Source: Pedobacter ginsengisoli (lineage in GTDB: Bacteria; Bacteroidota; Bacteroidia; Sphingobacteriales; Sphingobacteriaceae). Taken from it: 64,000 nt of DNA. The stretch's first letter is position 1. The number at the start of each line of letters is the position of its first letter. The notes beneath the pieces are model-generated. The model was not told the DNA's origin and made no database searches. It saw only the letters and a program-made list of their open reading frames with translations. Shown here in pieces: positions 16,898 through 25,998 of the stretch. The translations under genes were made by a program, and so were the position numbers. The DNA lies in NCBI RefSeq assembly GCF_002736205.1, contig NZ_CP024091.1, positions 2,663,555-2,727,554 on the forward strand. The letters are read 5' to 3'.

Positions 16898-18002
16898 AAG
16901 TATGTATTATTGGTACACGTACTGTAAATGTATTTGCCGTTTCGGTTACCGTAATTCTCTTATCGCTGGTTAGTTCATATCTTTTGCTAATATTTTCTAG
17001 CCCTACACCAATAGAATTCTGCACACTTGCCCGTTTCCTTAAATCGTTTGCTATAACCAACGATCCATCCTCATCTTTAATGCAAATGCGCAGAGGGTCG
17101 TTGGCCGAAAACCGGTTGTGTTTAACAGCGTTCTCTACCAGCATTTGTAAAGTTGCAGGCGGCACCATGCCGGTACCTTGCACCTCTTCGCTAATATTTA
17201 TATGAAACTCTATACTACTCTGGTGCCTTATCCTGATCAGAAAAGAGTACGATTCTAGAAACTCCAGCTCTGTTTTAATAGTTACCAGGTTTTCGAATTT
17301 CTTATCCAGTATATACCTGTAGCTTTTAGCCAGCTGGGTAATATATTCGGCCGATAAATCCGGACTTTTATAAACCAGATTGGTAAGTACACTTAATGAG
17401 TTAAAGAAAAAATGAGGGTCTATCTGGCTTTTCAATACATCGTACTTAGCCTGAATATTTTCGCGCATTAATCTTTCAGCATTCAGTTGCGATTCCTTCC
17501 AGTTTTTATAATACAGAACCACACCATTGTATGCAAGTATTAACAGATAGAAAAGGAATGTACCAAAAATTAAATCATAGCTAAAAGCCACAAAATGATT
17601 CCAGGCCTCGTATTGTTTAAACAATACAATATCAAATACAGAGTAGCACAACCCAAACAAATAAGCTACAAGCAAACCGTAAAGCAAAAGGCTTACGCAC
17701 AAAAACAGTAATTTAGAAGAAACACTTTTATTAAAAATATTCCTTTCTATATATTTAGAGAGCCTTGCAGCGCCCTCCCACGAAATTAACCCAAAAATGA
17801 TATACAACAAACTAAAAGCCTGCCCTCTTAATAAGAACGAGCCTACTTCGTGCGGAAAAGTAAGGTCAAATGATTTAAATATCAGGCTAAAAATATAAAG
17901 CACCAATACCCTTAAGCCATACTTAAAATACTTGTTCTGAAAAATCTGTTCAACCTTAGCCGGATTCATCCTTATCAGCATTATTATAAAACCAATTAAC
18001 AT
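16878..18002 (-). CDS. LytS/YehU-type sensor histidine kinase
   Basis: The 374-residue protein has an N-terminal membrane region of about four helices (residues 25-165) with no large periplasmic domain. A short coiled linker (KESQLNAERLMRENIQAKYDVLKSQ) leads to the His_kinase domain, with QIDPHFFFNSLSVLTNL carrying the phosphorylated His, then the ATPase with LVENAVKHN and GVGLENISKRYEL. Such kinases sense membrane or small-ligand signals and pair with LytTR regulators. It follows an SDR gene by 4 bp and overlaps its regulator. The start is uncertain among the Met residues at 1, 8 and 12. Confidence 0.93.
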   Translation of the reverse strand: MLIGFIIMLIRMNPAKVEQIFQNKYFKYGLRVLVLYIFSLIFKSFDLTFPHEVGSFLLRGQAFSLLYIIFGLISWEGAARLSKYIERNIFNKSVSSKLLFLCVSLLLYGLLVAYLFGLCYSVFDIVLFKQYEAWNHFVAFSYDLIFGTFLFYLLILAYNGVVLYYKNWKESQLNAERLMRENIQAKYDVLKSQIDPHFFFNSLSVLTNLVYKSPDLSAEYITQLAKSYRYILDKKFENLVTIKTELEFLESYSFLIRIRHQSSIEFHINISEEVQGTGMVPPATLQMLVENAVKHNRFSANDPLRICIKDEDGSLVIANDLRKRASVQNSIGVGLENISKRYELTSDKRITVTETANTFTVRVPIIHTYEDYNI

Positions 18003-18006
18003 AGCA

Positions 18007-18990
18007 CTAGCAGTAATTATTTTCTTTGAACCACGCTAATGCACTACCTATCGCTTTCTCTATTGGGGTGTACTTTATTAATAATTCCCGCTCAGATTTT
18101 TTACCCGAATAGTAGTTGTACAAACACAGCATATAGGCCGAAGAATAAGTCAGCTTACCAGATGTTTTGCTAAATACACCAACCAATGTACCCATTATTC
18201 CTATCATTTTTAAAACGAATTGAGGTATGCGTACCATTGCAGGATCTTGTCCTGCCACGCTGTTCAGCAGTTTAAAAAACTCTTTATACGATAAATTTTC
18301 GCCAGCCAACAGATAGCAATCACCTATTTTACCTACTTCCAATGCATTGGCTATCCCAGTACATACATCATTAATGTGCACAAAGTTTTTACCCCCTGGC
18401 GGATAAAAAAACCATCGTTTATTTATGCCATGCAATATAATCTTACCTGAACTGGGCTTCGCATCATACTGGCCGATCATAAAAGTTGGGTTTACAATTA
18501 CTGCCTGAAGGTTTTTACGCTCAACCTGTTCCAAAACATACTGCTGGGCAATGTATTTACTATTTATATAACCAGAATTTACATGAAGCAATGTAAAAGA
18601 ATTCAATTCATTTGCAGGCTTAACCCTGTTGCCCGGCCCAATAGTATTTGCAGTACTAATGTGGATCAGTTTTTTAACACCATGTTGCAAACAAGCATTA
18701 ACCACGTTTATGGTACCCCTAACGTTAACCAGCTCATATTCTTTAAAAGTTACTGCCCATTGCTGAGTTATAGATGCAGTATGAACCACATAATCGCAAC
18801 CTTTTACAGCCATTAATACCTCCTCCTGGTTACTGATGTTGCCATGATATATCTCGCAGGGAATATCGGCCACCACGCTTGCATCTGCCGTATCCCTCAT
18901 CATCAATTTAACCTCATAACCACGCCTAAACAATTCACGTGCAACATTAGAGCCTAAAAAGCCATTTCCGCCGGTTATTAAAACTTTCAT
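18007..18990 (-). CDS. NAD(P)-dependent epimerase/dehydratase (extended SDR, dihydroflavonol-reductase-like)
   Basis: The 327-residue extended SDR has the N-terminal nucleotide-binding GGNGFLGSNVARELFRRG. It has Asp-rich segments after strand 3 (GCDYVVHTAS) and the active-site Tyr/Lys in NSGYINSKYIAQQYVLE (YxxxK). The C-terminal half, with VHINDVCTGIANAL, fits dihydroflavonol 4-reductase or 3-beta-HSD-like enzymes. The substrate is unknown. It sits between another SDR (10-bp gap) and the histidine kinase (4-bp gap) in the five-gene operon. Confidence 0.85.
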   Translation of the reverse strand: MKVLITGGNGFLGSNVARELFRRGYEVKLMMRDTADASVVADIPCEIYHGNISNQEEVLMAVKGCDYVVHTASITQQWAVTFKEYELVNVRGTINVVNACLQHGVKKLIHISTANTIGPGNRVKPANELNSFTLLHVNSGYINSKYIAQQYVLEQVERKNLQAVIVNPTFMIGQYDAKPSSGKIILHGINKRWFFYPPGGKNFVHINDVCTGIANALEVGKIGDCYLLAGENLSYKEFFKLLNSVAGQDPAMVRIPQFVLKMIGIMGTLVGVFSKTSGKLTYSSAYMLCLYNYYSGKKSERELLIKYTPIEKAIGSALAWFKENNYC

Positions 18991-19000
18991 TATTAAAGAA

Positions 19001-19795
19001 CTATTTAATTGCTATTTCCTTTTTAACTGCTCTTGATACGATTCTGAGTTTTAGCCCTAAAGGCAAAATGCCCATAAGCCTATGATTTATCTTGTTCCAC
19101 AAACCCGGAATAATTACCGCCTTATTAAGCCTGGTTTGTTTCAGTGCAATGCGAACAATATCAGCCGTTGCCAATAAACCAATCCTCCCCCTTGCACCCT
19201 GCCCCATTATTCGTATAGACACGCCTGAGTTTGTCATAATTGGCCCCGGGTAAACCACACTAACCGATAAATTACTATCCTGAAGTTCCTCTCTTAAACC
19301 CAAAGAAAATGAAGAAATAAATGCTTTTGATGCCGGATACACTGTTTTATAAGCTATTGGCGTAAAAGCAGCCATGCTCGAGATATTAAGGATATGGCTT
19401 TGGGAGTGTTTTAATAAATGAGGCAAAAGCATTTGGGTTATAGAAACCATGCTCCTGATGTTAACCTGCAAAATTCTATCCATCGCTTCTAATGAACTTT
19501 CTGTTATAGATGCAGTGCCACCAATACCAGCATTATTAATTAAAAAATCAACCTCAAAGTTTTCTGTTATGTGGTTCATCTTTTCTATAAGCAATATGCT
19601 ATCGGTAATGTCAAACTCAAATACTTTGGTAGCTATTTTATATTCAGCGGCAAGGTTTTGGGCAATTGAGGCCATATTACTTCCCGGAAGGGCAATCATA
19701 ATAATATTCATCCCCATGGTGGCGCATTGAACCGAAAACTCTCTGCCTAAACCAGAACTGGCGCCAGTAATTAAAGTATACCTAATGCTTTTCAT
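19001..19795 (-). CDS. Short-chain dehydrogenase/reductase
   Basis: The 264-residue classical SDR has the cofactor loop TGASSGLGREF, the NNAG motif in LINNAGIGG, the catalytic Ser in ILNISSMAAF, and YPASKAF as YxxxK. It is close in length and pattern to the DltE/YqjQ-like, membrane-lipid-related SDRs, but the substrate is unknown. Its start overlaps the preceding small gene by 14 bp, and an extended SDR follows 10 bp later, so two reductases are made together with a two-component system. Confidence 0.88.
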   Translation of the reverse strand: MKSIRYTLITGASSGLGREFSVQCATMGMNIIMIALPGSNMASIAQNLAAEYKIATKVFEFDITDSILLIEKMNHITENFEVDFLINNAGIGGTASITESSLEAMDRILQVNIRSMVSITQMLLPHLLKHSQSHILNISSMAAFTPIAYKTVYPASKAFISSFSLGLREELQDSNLSVSVVYPGPIMTNSGVSIRIMGQGARGRIGLLATADIVRIALKQTRLNKAVIIPGLWNKINHRLMGILPLGLKLRIVSRAVKKEIAIK

Positions 19796-20255
19796 AACTG
19801 TATTTATTATTTATAATCGCATCAAAACCTTTAATAAACTGCCTAATGCCAACACATAAAAGCCCTTTTTCTATATAATTAATAATAGCAATATAGTCTT
19901 GCTTATTAACCGATAAAGCAGTCTGTTCAATAATATATTCAAGCAAATGCATGTTAATTTCGTCCATGTCATCCGTTACTGCATGTTCAGACAACGATCG
20001 TAACAGACTGCTAACTATTAATAAATCTATCCAGCGGCTTTGAAAGCCATAATACATACCCCGATTTCTATGAATTGCTTTTTCAATATTCTCTAAAAAA
20101 TCGACCAGTAAATTAGATACATCGGTATTGTCTAGGTCATAATCAACTATTACCATGTTTATTTTATGCACAGTTTTGTGCAACGAAATCAAATCAGAAG
20201 TATCGCCAAATATTTTGACACCCACTCTATTTTCAAAAAGACATCCTGTTAACAT
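19782..20255 (-). CDS. Uncharacterised 157-residue protein (DUF6904-like?)
   Basis: No function is recognised. The protein is soluble and mostly helical, beginning MLTGCLFENRVGVKIFGDTSDL, with a later ENIEKAIHRNRGMYYGFQSRWIDLLIVSSLLRSL segment and an EIIEQTALSVNKQDY-like region. The N-terminal GVKIFGDTSDLISLHKTVHKI recalls small uncharacterised proteins such as DUF6904, but that match is from memory and weak. It is the first gene of the SDR-SDR-kinase-regulator operon, overlapping the next gene by 14 bp. That position suggests a sensor accessory or regulator role; this is inference only. Confidence 0.6.
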   Translation of the reverse strand: MLTGCLFENRVGVKIFGDTSDLISLHKTVHKINMVIVDYDLDNTDVSNLLVDFLENIEKAIHRNRGMYYGFQSRWIDLLIVSSLLRSLSEHAVTDDMDEINMHLLEYIIEQTALSVNKQDYIAIINYIEKGLLCVGIRQFIKGFDAIINNKYSYEKH

Positions 20256-20349
20256 ATTGCTTAATACTTATCTGTACAAAGCTGTTGATCTGTTAAATAG
20301 GAAAAGACAAATAGTTGATGAAGCGTAGATATTTCGCCTTGAGTTGTAC

Positions 20350-21210
20350 TTATTTATTGCCGAGCCAAATTAAGCTGTTAATGATCAATTTATTTTGAAC
20401 TTCATTATCAAATGTAAATGATAACTCTTTGTTATGTGGTGGATGCTCATAATCTATATCGTTATGGCCCATGTTCATATAAATCATTTTATACTGCTTA
20501 TTTGTCCACACCACAGGATAGTAACCGCTATGCCATATTTCGTAAGGTTTAGGGCCGGTACCTAACGGAAAGCTGCTGCTATCAATAGACAGCAAGATCT
20601 TAATATTAGGGTTCTTGGTTAAATCATTTGTCCACCTGTACCACTCATTTGGACTAGCCTTAAAAGTTTGAGGCAAATTTTTTGTTGCCTGATGCTTATT
20701 ATCTTCAACCTTAAGTATTGCAGATGTTGGCCGCCATGTATTACTTCCATAAGATCCGGAACCAAGAAACTCGTTATGATACCAGTCCCAGTTTTGAGGA
20801 AAGTCTGACGGAGTTAGCGCAAAAGCCGAAAAGTGAAAACCCATCCATGCCCCTCCATGTTTCATGTAATTTTCAAATGCTTCTCGGTGCGATGGCTGAT
20901 CTGGTCGGGTATCTAAAAAAATAACAACCTGATATTTGGAAAGAAAGTTTGTATTAAGGTCGTCCCAGTTATTGGTAGAATCGTAAGTAAAGTTATGCTC
21001 CAGTGCTTTTTTTGGAAACCATTTATTCGCTTCGTGGACAAAACTTGTATGAGCCTGATCGTTTTTAGCGGTATAAAATGCAATTACTTTAAACTTACGA
21101 GGGTTGTTTTGTGCACGAGCACCTAAAAATAGACAGCAAAACATGCCACATACAAACATGTATTTTAGCACTACTTTAAAAGGTATTCGACTCACAATAT
21201 TAGGAGGCAT
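20350..21210 (-). CDS. Exported ThuA-like domain protein
   Basis: A signal peptide or anchor (VVLKYMFVCGMFCCLFLGARAQ) precedes a ThuA-like, class I glutamine-amidotransferase-related fold. The domain is seen in FKVIAFYTAKNDQAHTSFVHEANKWF, YQVVIFLDTRPDQPSHREAFENYMKHGGAWMGFHFSAFA, and the WHNEFLGSGSYGS and HSGYYPVVWTN segments. ThuA proteins relate to trehalose or other sugar utilisation. Exported versions are common in Bacteroidota and Planctomycetes with undefined activity. A small unrelated gene lies 71 bp upstream on the same strand. Confidence 0.85.
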   Translation of the reverse strand: MPPNIVSRIPFKVVLKYMFVCGMFCCLFLGARAQNNPRKFKVIAFYTAKNDQAHTSFVHEANKWFPKKALEHNFTYDSTNNWDDLNTNFLSKYQVVIFLDTRPDQPSHREAFENYMKHGGAWMGFHFSAFALTPSDFPQNWDWYHNEFLGSGSYGSNTWRPTSAILKVEDNKHQATKNLPQTFKASPNEWYRWTNDLTKNPNIKILLSIDSSSFPLGTGPKPYEIWHSGYYPVVWTNKQYKMIYMNMGHNDIDYEHPPHNKELSFTFDNEVQNKLIINSLIWLGNK

Positions 21211-21281
21211 TTATTCTTATCTTTATTGATAAGAATAGGCTTATAAATCCAATTTACTAATTTTAATTACAAATGGTATAA

Positions 21282-21500
21282 CTAATTGCTTTCTTCTATT
21301 TTTTCGAAGAACTGTTTTAATTCATCAAAAAATATCAGCGTTTTAAGGCGTTCTTCAGTTTCTACCTGAATTGCCGCATGACCTGCCCATCCACTATACA
21401 ACTTATCAAGCATCTCATGGATTTCTTGAAAAGAATGTTCATTCAAGAATTCCTTTGTAGTCATTTGAAATTTTTCTGATTCTGTAATTTCTAAAGGCAT
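21282..21500 (-). CDS. Small 72-residue protein of unknown function
   Basis: An acidic, helical, cytoplasmic protein starting MPLEITESEKFQMTTKEFLNEH, with a Trp-Ala-Gly-His turn (YSGWAGHAA) between two helices. No family was recognised. Coding is supported by an unusually strong ribosome-binding site, AGGAGGAG on the minus strand (complement at 21506-21513), 5 nt before the ATG. It could be co-transcribed with the ThuA-like gene downstream. Confidence 0.65.
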   Translation of the reverse strand: MPLEITESEKFQMTTKEFLNEHSFQEIHEMLDKLYSGWAGHAAIQVETEERLKTLIFFDELKQFFEKIEESN

Positions 21501-21665
21501 TATTGCTCCTCCTAATAATTTGCGGCTTCCAACTGTAACTTAATTGTTATATAACGTTGTAAAAAAGGAAATAATATACCTGAATATTATTTGATTGAAT
21601 TTTAGTTTGATCCAGAGTACTTTAATCATACCTGGATGGCTAAATAGACACTTTCTCGTGCGAGG

Positions 21666-21710
21666 GCCTTGATGGGGTGTTCATTGAGCCTTGATAGGGC
21701 CTTGGTAGGG
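21666..21710. repeat. Three short direct repeats GCCTTGRTRGGG
   Basis: GCCTTGATGGGG (21666-21677), GCCTTGATAGGG (21688-21699) and GCCTTGGTAGGG (21699-21710) are spaced 22 and 11 bp apart, so the phase is a multiple of 11 bp, about one helical turn. They lie about 90 bp before the promoter box of the DUF6266 gene. A multi-site protein-binding region or a repeat-derived RNA are both possible. Confidence 0.6.
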
Positions 21711-21796
21711 CTAATTGCCCTTGCAACCCCCTAAAAAAGCACTAGTAAAACTCACAAATCTACCTTAGAACTAACCACTTAATGTACAACTATATA

Positions 21797-21804
21797 TATC
21801 TTTG
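21797..21804 (+). promoter_or_regulatory. -7 promoter box of the DUF6266 gene
   Basis: TATCTTTG is an exact TAnnTTTG match, 57 nt before the ATG at 21862. The apparent upstream TTG start at 21802 lies in the box, so translation from there is excluded if the box is used. Confidence 0.5.
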
Positions 21805-21861
21805 TTCAACTTCGGGATATATCTAAGAATCCTGCTAACTAACTTAATCAAATATAAAAAA

Positions 21862-22500
21862 ATGGGTAAACTTAAAAACGGCATCCTTGGGGGTGTATCG
21901 GGAAAAGTTGGTACCGTAACATGTTATTGCCTTAATGGACAGGAAATCGTAAGGTCTAACGGAAAAAACAACAATCCACCAACAATTAAACAGCTTAATA
22001 ATTACCAGCAAATGGAAGTTATAAGTGAATTCTTTAATGGAATGAAGCCTATTCTTAAAGCAGGCTTTGGTCATGAAGCAATTGGTACAATTAAAAATTA
22101 TCACAATCTGGCTATTGAATACAACAAGCCAAATGCACTAAAAGGTTATTTCCCAGATGTAGAAATAGACTATCCAAAAATTGTTATCAGCGCAGGGCAT
22201 TTGTCGCTGGCATTTAACCCTACAGTAGAAATGGTAGCTGAAGGATTAAAATTTAATTGGGAAGTACAACATAACATTCCGCAAGAAAACACAGATCGTG
22301 TAATGCTTTTGGCTTATGCTCCCAACAGCAAGGATATGAGCTTTAATAATAGTGGTGCACAAAGAATAGAAGGATGCGATATCTTAAAAATCCCATCTTC
22401 TATGAAAAATGAACCGCTTGAGGTTTACATGTCGTTTGTATCAGACGACAGACTCAGCGCTTCGAACAGTCAATACCTGGGTTTGATAACGGTATTGTAG
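21862..22500 (+). CDS. DUF6266 family protein
   Basis: The 212-residue protein starts MGKLKNGILGGVSGKVGTVTCY, the glycine-rich N-terminal signature of DUF6266, a family found mostly in Bacteroidota and of unknown function. The middle holds a Phe/Asn-rich segment (FGHEAIGTIKNYHNLAIEYNKPNALKG). The C-terminal part is beta-rich and ends in YMSFVSDDRLSASNSQYLG. There is no signal peptide or membrane helix. The start at 21862 removes a 20-residue hydrophobic extension that reads through the promoter box. It is monocistronic, with a terminator after it and a repeat cluster upstream. Confidence 0.75.
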   Translation: MGKLKNGILGGVSGKVGTVTCYCLNGQEIVRSNGKNNNPPTIKQLNNYQQMEVISEFFNGMKPILKAGFGHEAIGTIKNYHNLAIEYNKPNALKGYFPDVEIDYPKIVISAGHLSLAFNPTVEMVAEGLKFNWEVQHNIPQENTDRVMLLAYAPNSKDMSFNNSGAQRIEGCDILKIPSSMKNEPLEVYMSFVSDDRLSASNSQYLGLITVL

Positions 22501-22513
22501 TAAAAATTCAACT

Positions 22514-22553
22514 AAACAAAAAAGGCTTCCAGATTTGGAAGCCTTTTTTGTTT
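22514..22553. terminator. Bidirectional terminator between DUF6266 gene and TonB receptor gene
   Basis: A perfect 17-bp stem (22514-22530 with 22537-22553), a 6-nt loop, and A/T runs on both arms lie between the two convergent stops. Confidence 0.9.
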
Positions 22554-22566
22554 ATGATAATAAATC

Positions 22567-25500
22567 CTAGTTAAACAAATATCTCACTCCAATTTGTCCT
22601 TGCCATCTTGAATCGAAAGATTCAGTTGATGTATTAGCAGGTGTTGTAGGAGAGAAATTGAATCCTTTTAAACCTGAATTGTATGAAATTAACTGATAAG
22701 CCTGGTTAGCATAGCTGTATTGACGACCCCATTTCTTATTTAATAAATTGGTGAAGTTAAATACATCGAATGATAACTGTAAACGGTTTTTAGTTGAACC
22801 GATCATAGTACCTATATCTTGCATTACGCGCAAATCAACTTGATGTTGCCAAGGTAAACGGCTACCATTTCTTTTTGCATACTGGCCTCTGATGGTTTTA
22901 AGATATGAATCGTTATTGATGTAAGTGTTTAATGCATCCCATTGCTCCTGCGGAGTATAGGTTTTAACAACAGCACCTTTTGCATCTTTGATCTCAAGTT
23001 TAACCATGTTAATATCGTTCATTGTTCTTGGAACAAACAACAAATCATTACCAAAAGCTCCGTCGCCATTTAAATCGCCGTTATATAGGTAGGTGAAAGG
23101 TGTACCTGAGCTACCTGCATAGAAGATTGAGAAAGTAGTACCACTTGCTTTTTGACGACCATAGTTTACAGCGTATGATAAGCTACCTAAAATTCTATGA
23201 CGAACATCCTGGTTTGAATATACAAGATCAGGATCATTAGGGTTATTAACAATCTGAACAAATTCCCAGTTAGACTGAGCAGTACTGCTTGCACCAGAGT
23301 TTACATCTTTAGATTGACCATAGTTATAAGCTACTGTTGCAAATAAACCATTAGAGAAGTTTTTCTTTAACTCTGCAGTTAAACTGTATGAATAACCTTT
23401 GCTTGTGTTATCCAAAAGGTAAGCACCTGTATAAGTTGGGATTACTCTATTTGAATAAGCTGGGCGCAAATCAGCTCCGTTACTTAAATCTGGGCTAATA
23501 GTTGTTCCTTTTGCTTTAACATTAAGGTCTCTGTAAAGAACGTTATTTACTGTTTTTGAGTAAATAGCTTCTAAAGTACCTACCATACCTCCAGGCAATT
23601 TAAAATCAGCGGCTAAGTTGTTACGGAATACCTGAGGTACTCTGAATCTAGGACTCATTAAGTTAACCTGATAAGTATTTCCAGCTGATCCAACTGTTGA
23701 TTGTTTTTCTGGATCTGGCTCAAAACCTGCATTATTAGCAGTAGTTCCTGACAAAGCAATACTTCTGTAATCTAAACCTGTATTTCCGTATTGGTTAGAG
23801 AACCATACGAATGGAGCACGGCCTGTAAATAATCCACTACCACCGCGTACTTGAATTGTTCTATCACCAGTTGCATCCCAGTTAAACCCGATACGAGGCG
23901 ACACCAATATCTGACCGCTTGGTAAATTACTTGTTCCATAACCAGGGAACGAAGCGGAAACTGCAGGGTTATCAGCTGGTTTATCAAAGAATAAAGGAAC
24001 ATCTAACCTTAAACCGGCAGTTAACCTGAATGTAGGATCTACCTGGATTTCGTCCTGGAAGTAAAATCCTAACTGAGCTGCTTTAAATGCAGCAGCAGGA
24101 ACTGTACCAGCAACCGAAGGGTAAGTAACATCAATATTATTCGGTTTATCGTTATAGAAGTTATCAAGATTGCTAAAACGGTAACGACCTCTGTAGTTAT
24201 TAACGAACAAGTTACTGAACTTAAAGAACTCGTTGTGTGTACCTAATGTGAAAGTGTGGTTACCCGTTAATAGTTTTAGGTTATCTGTAAATTCAATAAC
24301 ATCCTGATTAAGTGAGTTTGCTGTTGAACTTCTTTCTGAACCAAATTGAAGTGTGCTTCCTGCTTGTCCGCCCCAGTTCTGAATTTCTACCTGAGGGAAT
24401 AAAGAACCATTTGTTGCACGTGCATCTCTGATTCTTGAATAACCAACAATCAGGTTATTTGACAAGCTTGAATTGATCTGAGACCTTAACTCTAATACAC
24501 TGATGTTTTGAGTATTGTTAAATTTATAACCATTGTTTTCTAAACGGAAGAAAGAAGGGCTTCTGCTAAGGTTATCATCAGATGCTTTGATATAGTTATG
24601 ACGTAATGTTAATTGGTTTTTGCTATTGATGTTCCAATCTAAACGTGCAAAAATCTTATCACTCTTTGTTTCCTGATCAATTTTATCGTAGCTACCAATA
24701 TCGTAACCATAAGTTTTTTGAACAAAATCTGCCAAGGTTTTAGCATCAGATGCAGAAAGCATTGCATTAGCATCGCCAACGTTGTATGATGTAGGCACTT
24801 TATCTCTGGTTTGCTCAGCGTTTACAAATAAGAACAATTTATTCTTAACAATAGGAGCGCCTAAGCGGAAACCGTATTGTGTTCTGTAAAAATCGTTAGC
24901 TTTTTCGCCGGCAAAGTTTTTACCTACAAGCTTCTGGTTTCTGCCAAAAAAGTAAGCTGATCCTTCTACATTGTTAGTTCCTGAACGTGTAATAGCGTTA
25001 ATACCACCACCTGTAAAGTTGCCATAACTTACATCGTAAGGAGCTAAAACCACCTGGATTTCTTGCACAGCATCTAAAGAGATAGGCTGAGTTTTTGCCA
25101 AACCACCCGGTGCCGGAGAACCTGCAATACCAAAGATATCGTTGTTCATAGCACCATCAATGTTGATGCTGTTATAACGTGTACTTGATCCTGAGAAAGA
25201 GTTTCCGTTTGCCTGAGGCGTTAAACGCGTAAAATCCTGAAGACTACGGCTTAAAGTTGGCAAATTTTGAATCTGCTCTTTTGAAATTGTTGTAGCTGCA
25301 CCTGTTCTTTTGCTGTTCATAGTTGCATCTTTTTTACCAGATACTACTACTTCTTCAAGGTTTTTGCTGTCGTCACTTAAAACCACATTAAAGGTATAAG
25401 GATCACCTAGTTTTAAATAAACATCATTAGCAGTTTCTTTTTGAAAGCCAACATAGTTTACTTCAATCGTATATGGACCACCTGGTCTCATATTCGCAAT

Positions 25501-25710
25501 GCTAAATCTGCCGTCGTTGTTTGTTGAAACAGAATATACAGTACCGGTTGGTACGTGTATGGCTTTAACGCTAGCGCCTGGCAAGGCACCTTTAGCGTCT
25601 TTAACAGTACCGTTCATAGCAGATGTGGTTATCTGTGCATTCACTGCAGAAATAGACCCTACCATAGCTAAAACGATTAATACCATTTTAAATAGTAAAG
25701 ATTTCTTCAT
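22567..25710 (-). CDS. TonB-dependent receptor, Oar-like, with carboxypeptidase-regulatory-like domain
   Basis: The 1047-residue outer-membrane protein has a signal peptide (MKKSLLFKMVLIVLAMVGSISAVNAQ). A carboxypeptidase-regulatory-like beta domain (GTVKDAKGALPGASVKA, residues about 30-110) is followed by a plug domain (RTGAATTISKEQIQNLPTLSRSLQDFTRLTP, INIDGAMNNDIFG, GGINAITRSGTN). A long beta-barrel ends in VRYLFN with a terminal Phe/Asn. This is the Oar-like branch, related to protein or peptide uptake or adhesion, not the SusC branch. The frame extends ten codons further, but the ATG at 25710 gives the signal peptide. No SusD partner is adjacent. Confidence 0.93.
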   Translation of the reverse strand: MKKSLLFKMVLIVLAMVGSISAVNAQITTSAMNGTVKDAKGALPGASVKAIHVPTGTVYSVSTNNDGRFSIANMRPGGPYTIEVNYVGFQKETANDVYLKLGDPYTFNVVLSDDSKNLEEVVVSGKKDATMNSKRTGAATTISKEQIQNLPTLSRSLQDFTRLTPQANGNSFSGSSTRYNSINIDGAMNNDIFGIAGSPAPGGLAKTQPISLDAVQEIQVVLAPYDVSYGNFTGGGINAITRSGTNNVEGSAYFFGRNQKLVGKNFAGEKANDFYRTQYGFRLGAPIVKNKLFLFVNAEQTRDKVPTSYNVGDANAMLSASDAKTLADFVQKTYGYDIGSYDKIDQETKSDKIFARLDWNINSKNQLTLRHNYIKASDDNLSRSPSFFRLENNGYKFNNTQNISVLELRSQINSSLSNNLIVGYSRIRDARATNGSLFPQVEIQNWGGQAGSTLQFGSERSSTANSLNQDVIEFTDNLKLLTGNHTFTLGTHNEFFKFSNLFVNNYRGRYRFSNLDNFYNDKPNNIDVTYPSVAGTVPAAAFKAAQLGFYFQDEIQVDPTFRLTAGLRLDVPLFFDKPADNPAVSASFPGYGTSNLPSGQILVSPRIGFNWDATGDRTIQVRGGSGLFTGRAPFVWFSNQYGNTGLDYRSIALSGTTANNAGFEPDPEKQSTVGSAGNTYQVNLMSPRFRVPQVFRNNLAADFKLPGGMVGTLEAIYSKTVNNVLYRDLNVKAKGTTISPDLSNGADLRPAYSNRVIPTYTGAYLLDNTSKGYSYSLTAELKKNFSNGLFATVAYNYGQSKDVNSGASSTAQSNWEFVQIVNNPNDPDLVYSNQDVRHRILGSLSYAVNYGRQKASGTTFSIFYAGSSGTPFTYLYNGDLNGDGAFGNDLLFVPRTMNDINMVKLEIKDAKGAVVKTYTPQEQWDALNTYINNDSYLKTIRGQYAKRNGSRLPWQHQVDLRVMQDIGTMIGSTKNRLQLSFDVFNFTNLLNKKWGRQYSYANQAYQLISYNSGLKGFNFSPTTPANTSTESFDSRWQGQIGVRYLFN

Positions 25711-25756
25711 ATTGCTTTGTTTTTTTATGAATACCATCAAAAATTGATGATGGGGG

Positions 25757-25764
25757 CAAATTTA
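25757..25764 (-). promoter_or_regulatory. -7 promoter box of the TonB receptor gene
   Basis: On the minus strand TAAATTTG fits TAnnTTTG and predicts a leader of about 42 nt before the ATG at 25710. No clear -33 box. Confidence 0.4.
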
Positions 25765-25990
25765 AATATTAATTCAATGTTCAGTTTAATTTTCATGTTA
25801 AATAATTATTAATAAAGTCAAAAAATTGCAACATTTAACATAAGAATTAAATATATAACCTACAGTTTATCAGCTATTTGTTTTTACACTATAAATAAGC
25901 TGGCTATTAATATAGCAACATGTTAACAGGTTGTTAAGCGAAATCAGCTGCCCAAAAATCTTAAAGGGAGTATTAACGAACATTTTTTTT

Positions 25991-25998
25991 TATTTTTG
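25991..25998 (+). promoter_or_regulatory. -7 promoter box of lpdA
   Basis: TATTTTTG fits TAnnTTTG and ends 36 nt before the lpdA ATG. It follows a T-run, so chance occurrence is possible. Confidence 0.4.

Larger units (their letters stand above)
21501..21861. other. 361-bp intergenic region with a GCCTTGRT repeat cluster and a promoter
   Basis: The gap between the divergent 72-residue gene and the DUF6266 gene contains the minus-strand ribosome-binding site, three short direct repeats at 21666-21710, a small AGGGC/GCCCT hairpin right after them, and the DUF6266 promoter box at 21797-21804. The repeat segment is markedly richer in G than its surroundings. Confidence 0.5.

Noticed and set aside
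21802..21861. Extended N-terminus of the DUF6266 protein from TTG 21802
   Set aside because: The TTG lies in the promoter box and the family signature starts at MGKLKNG (21862).
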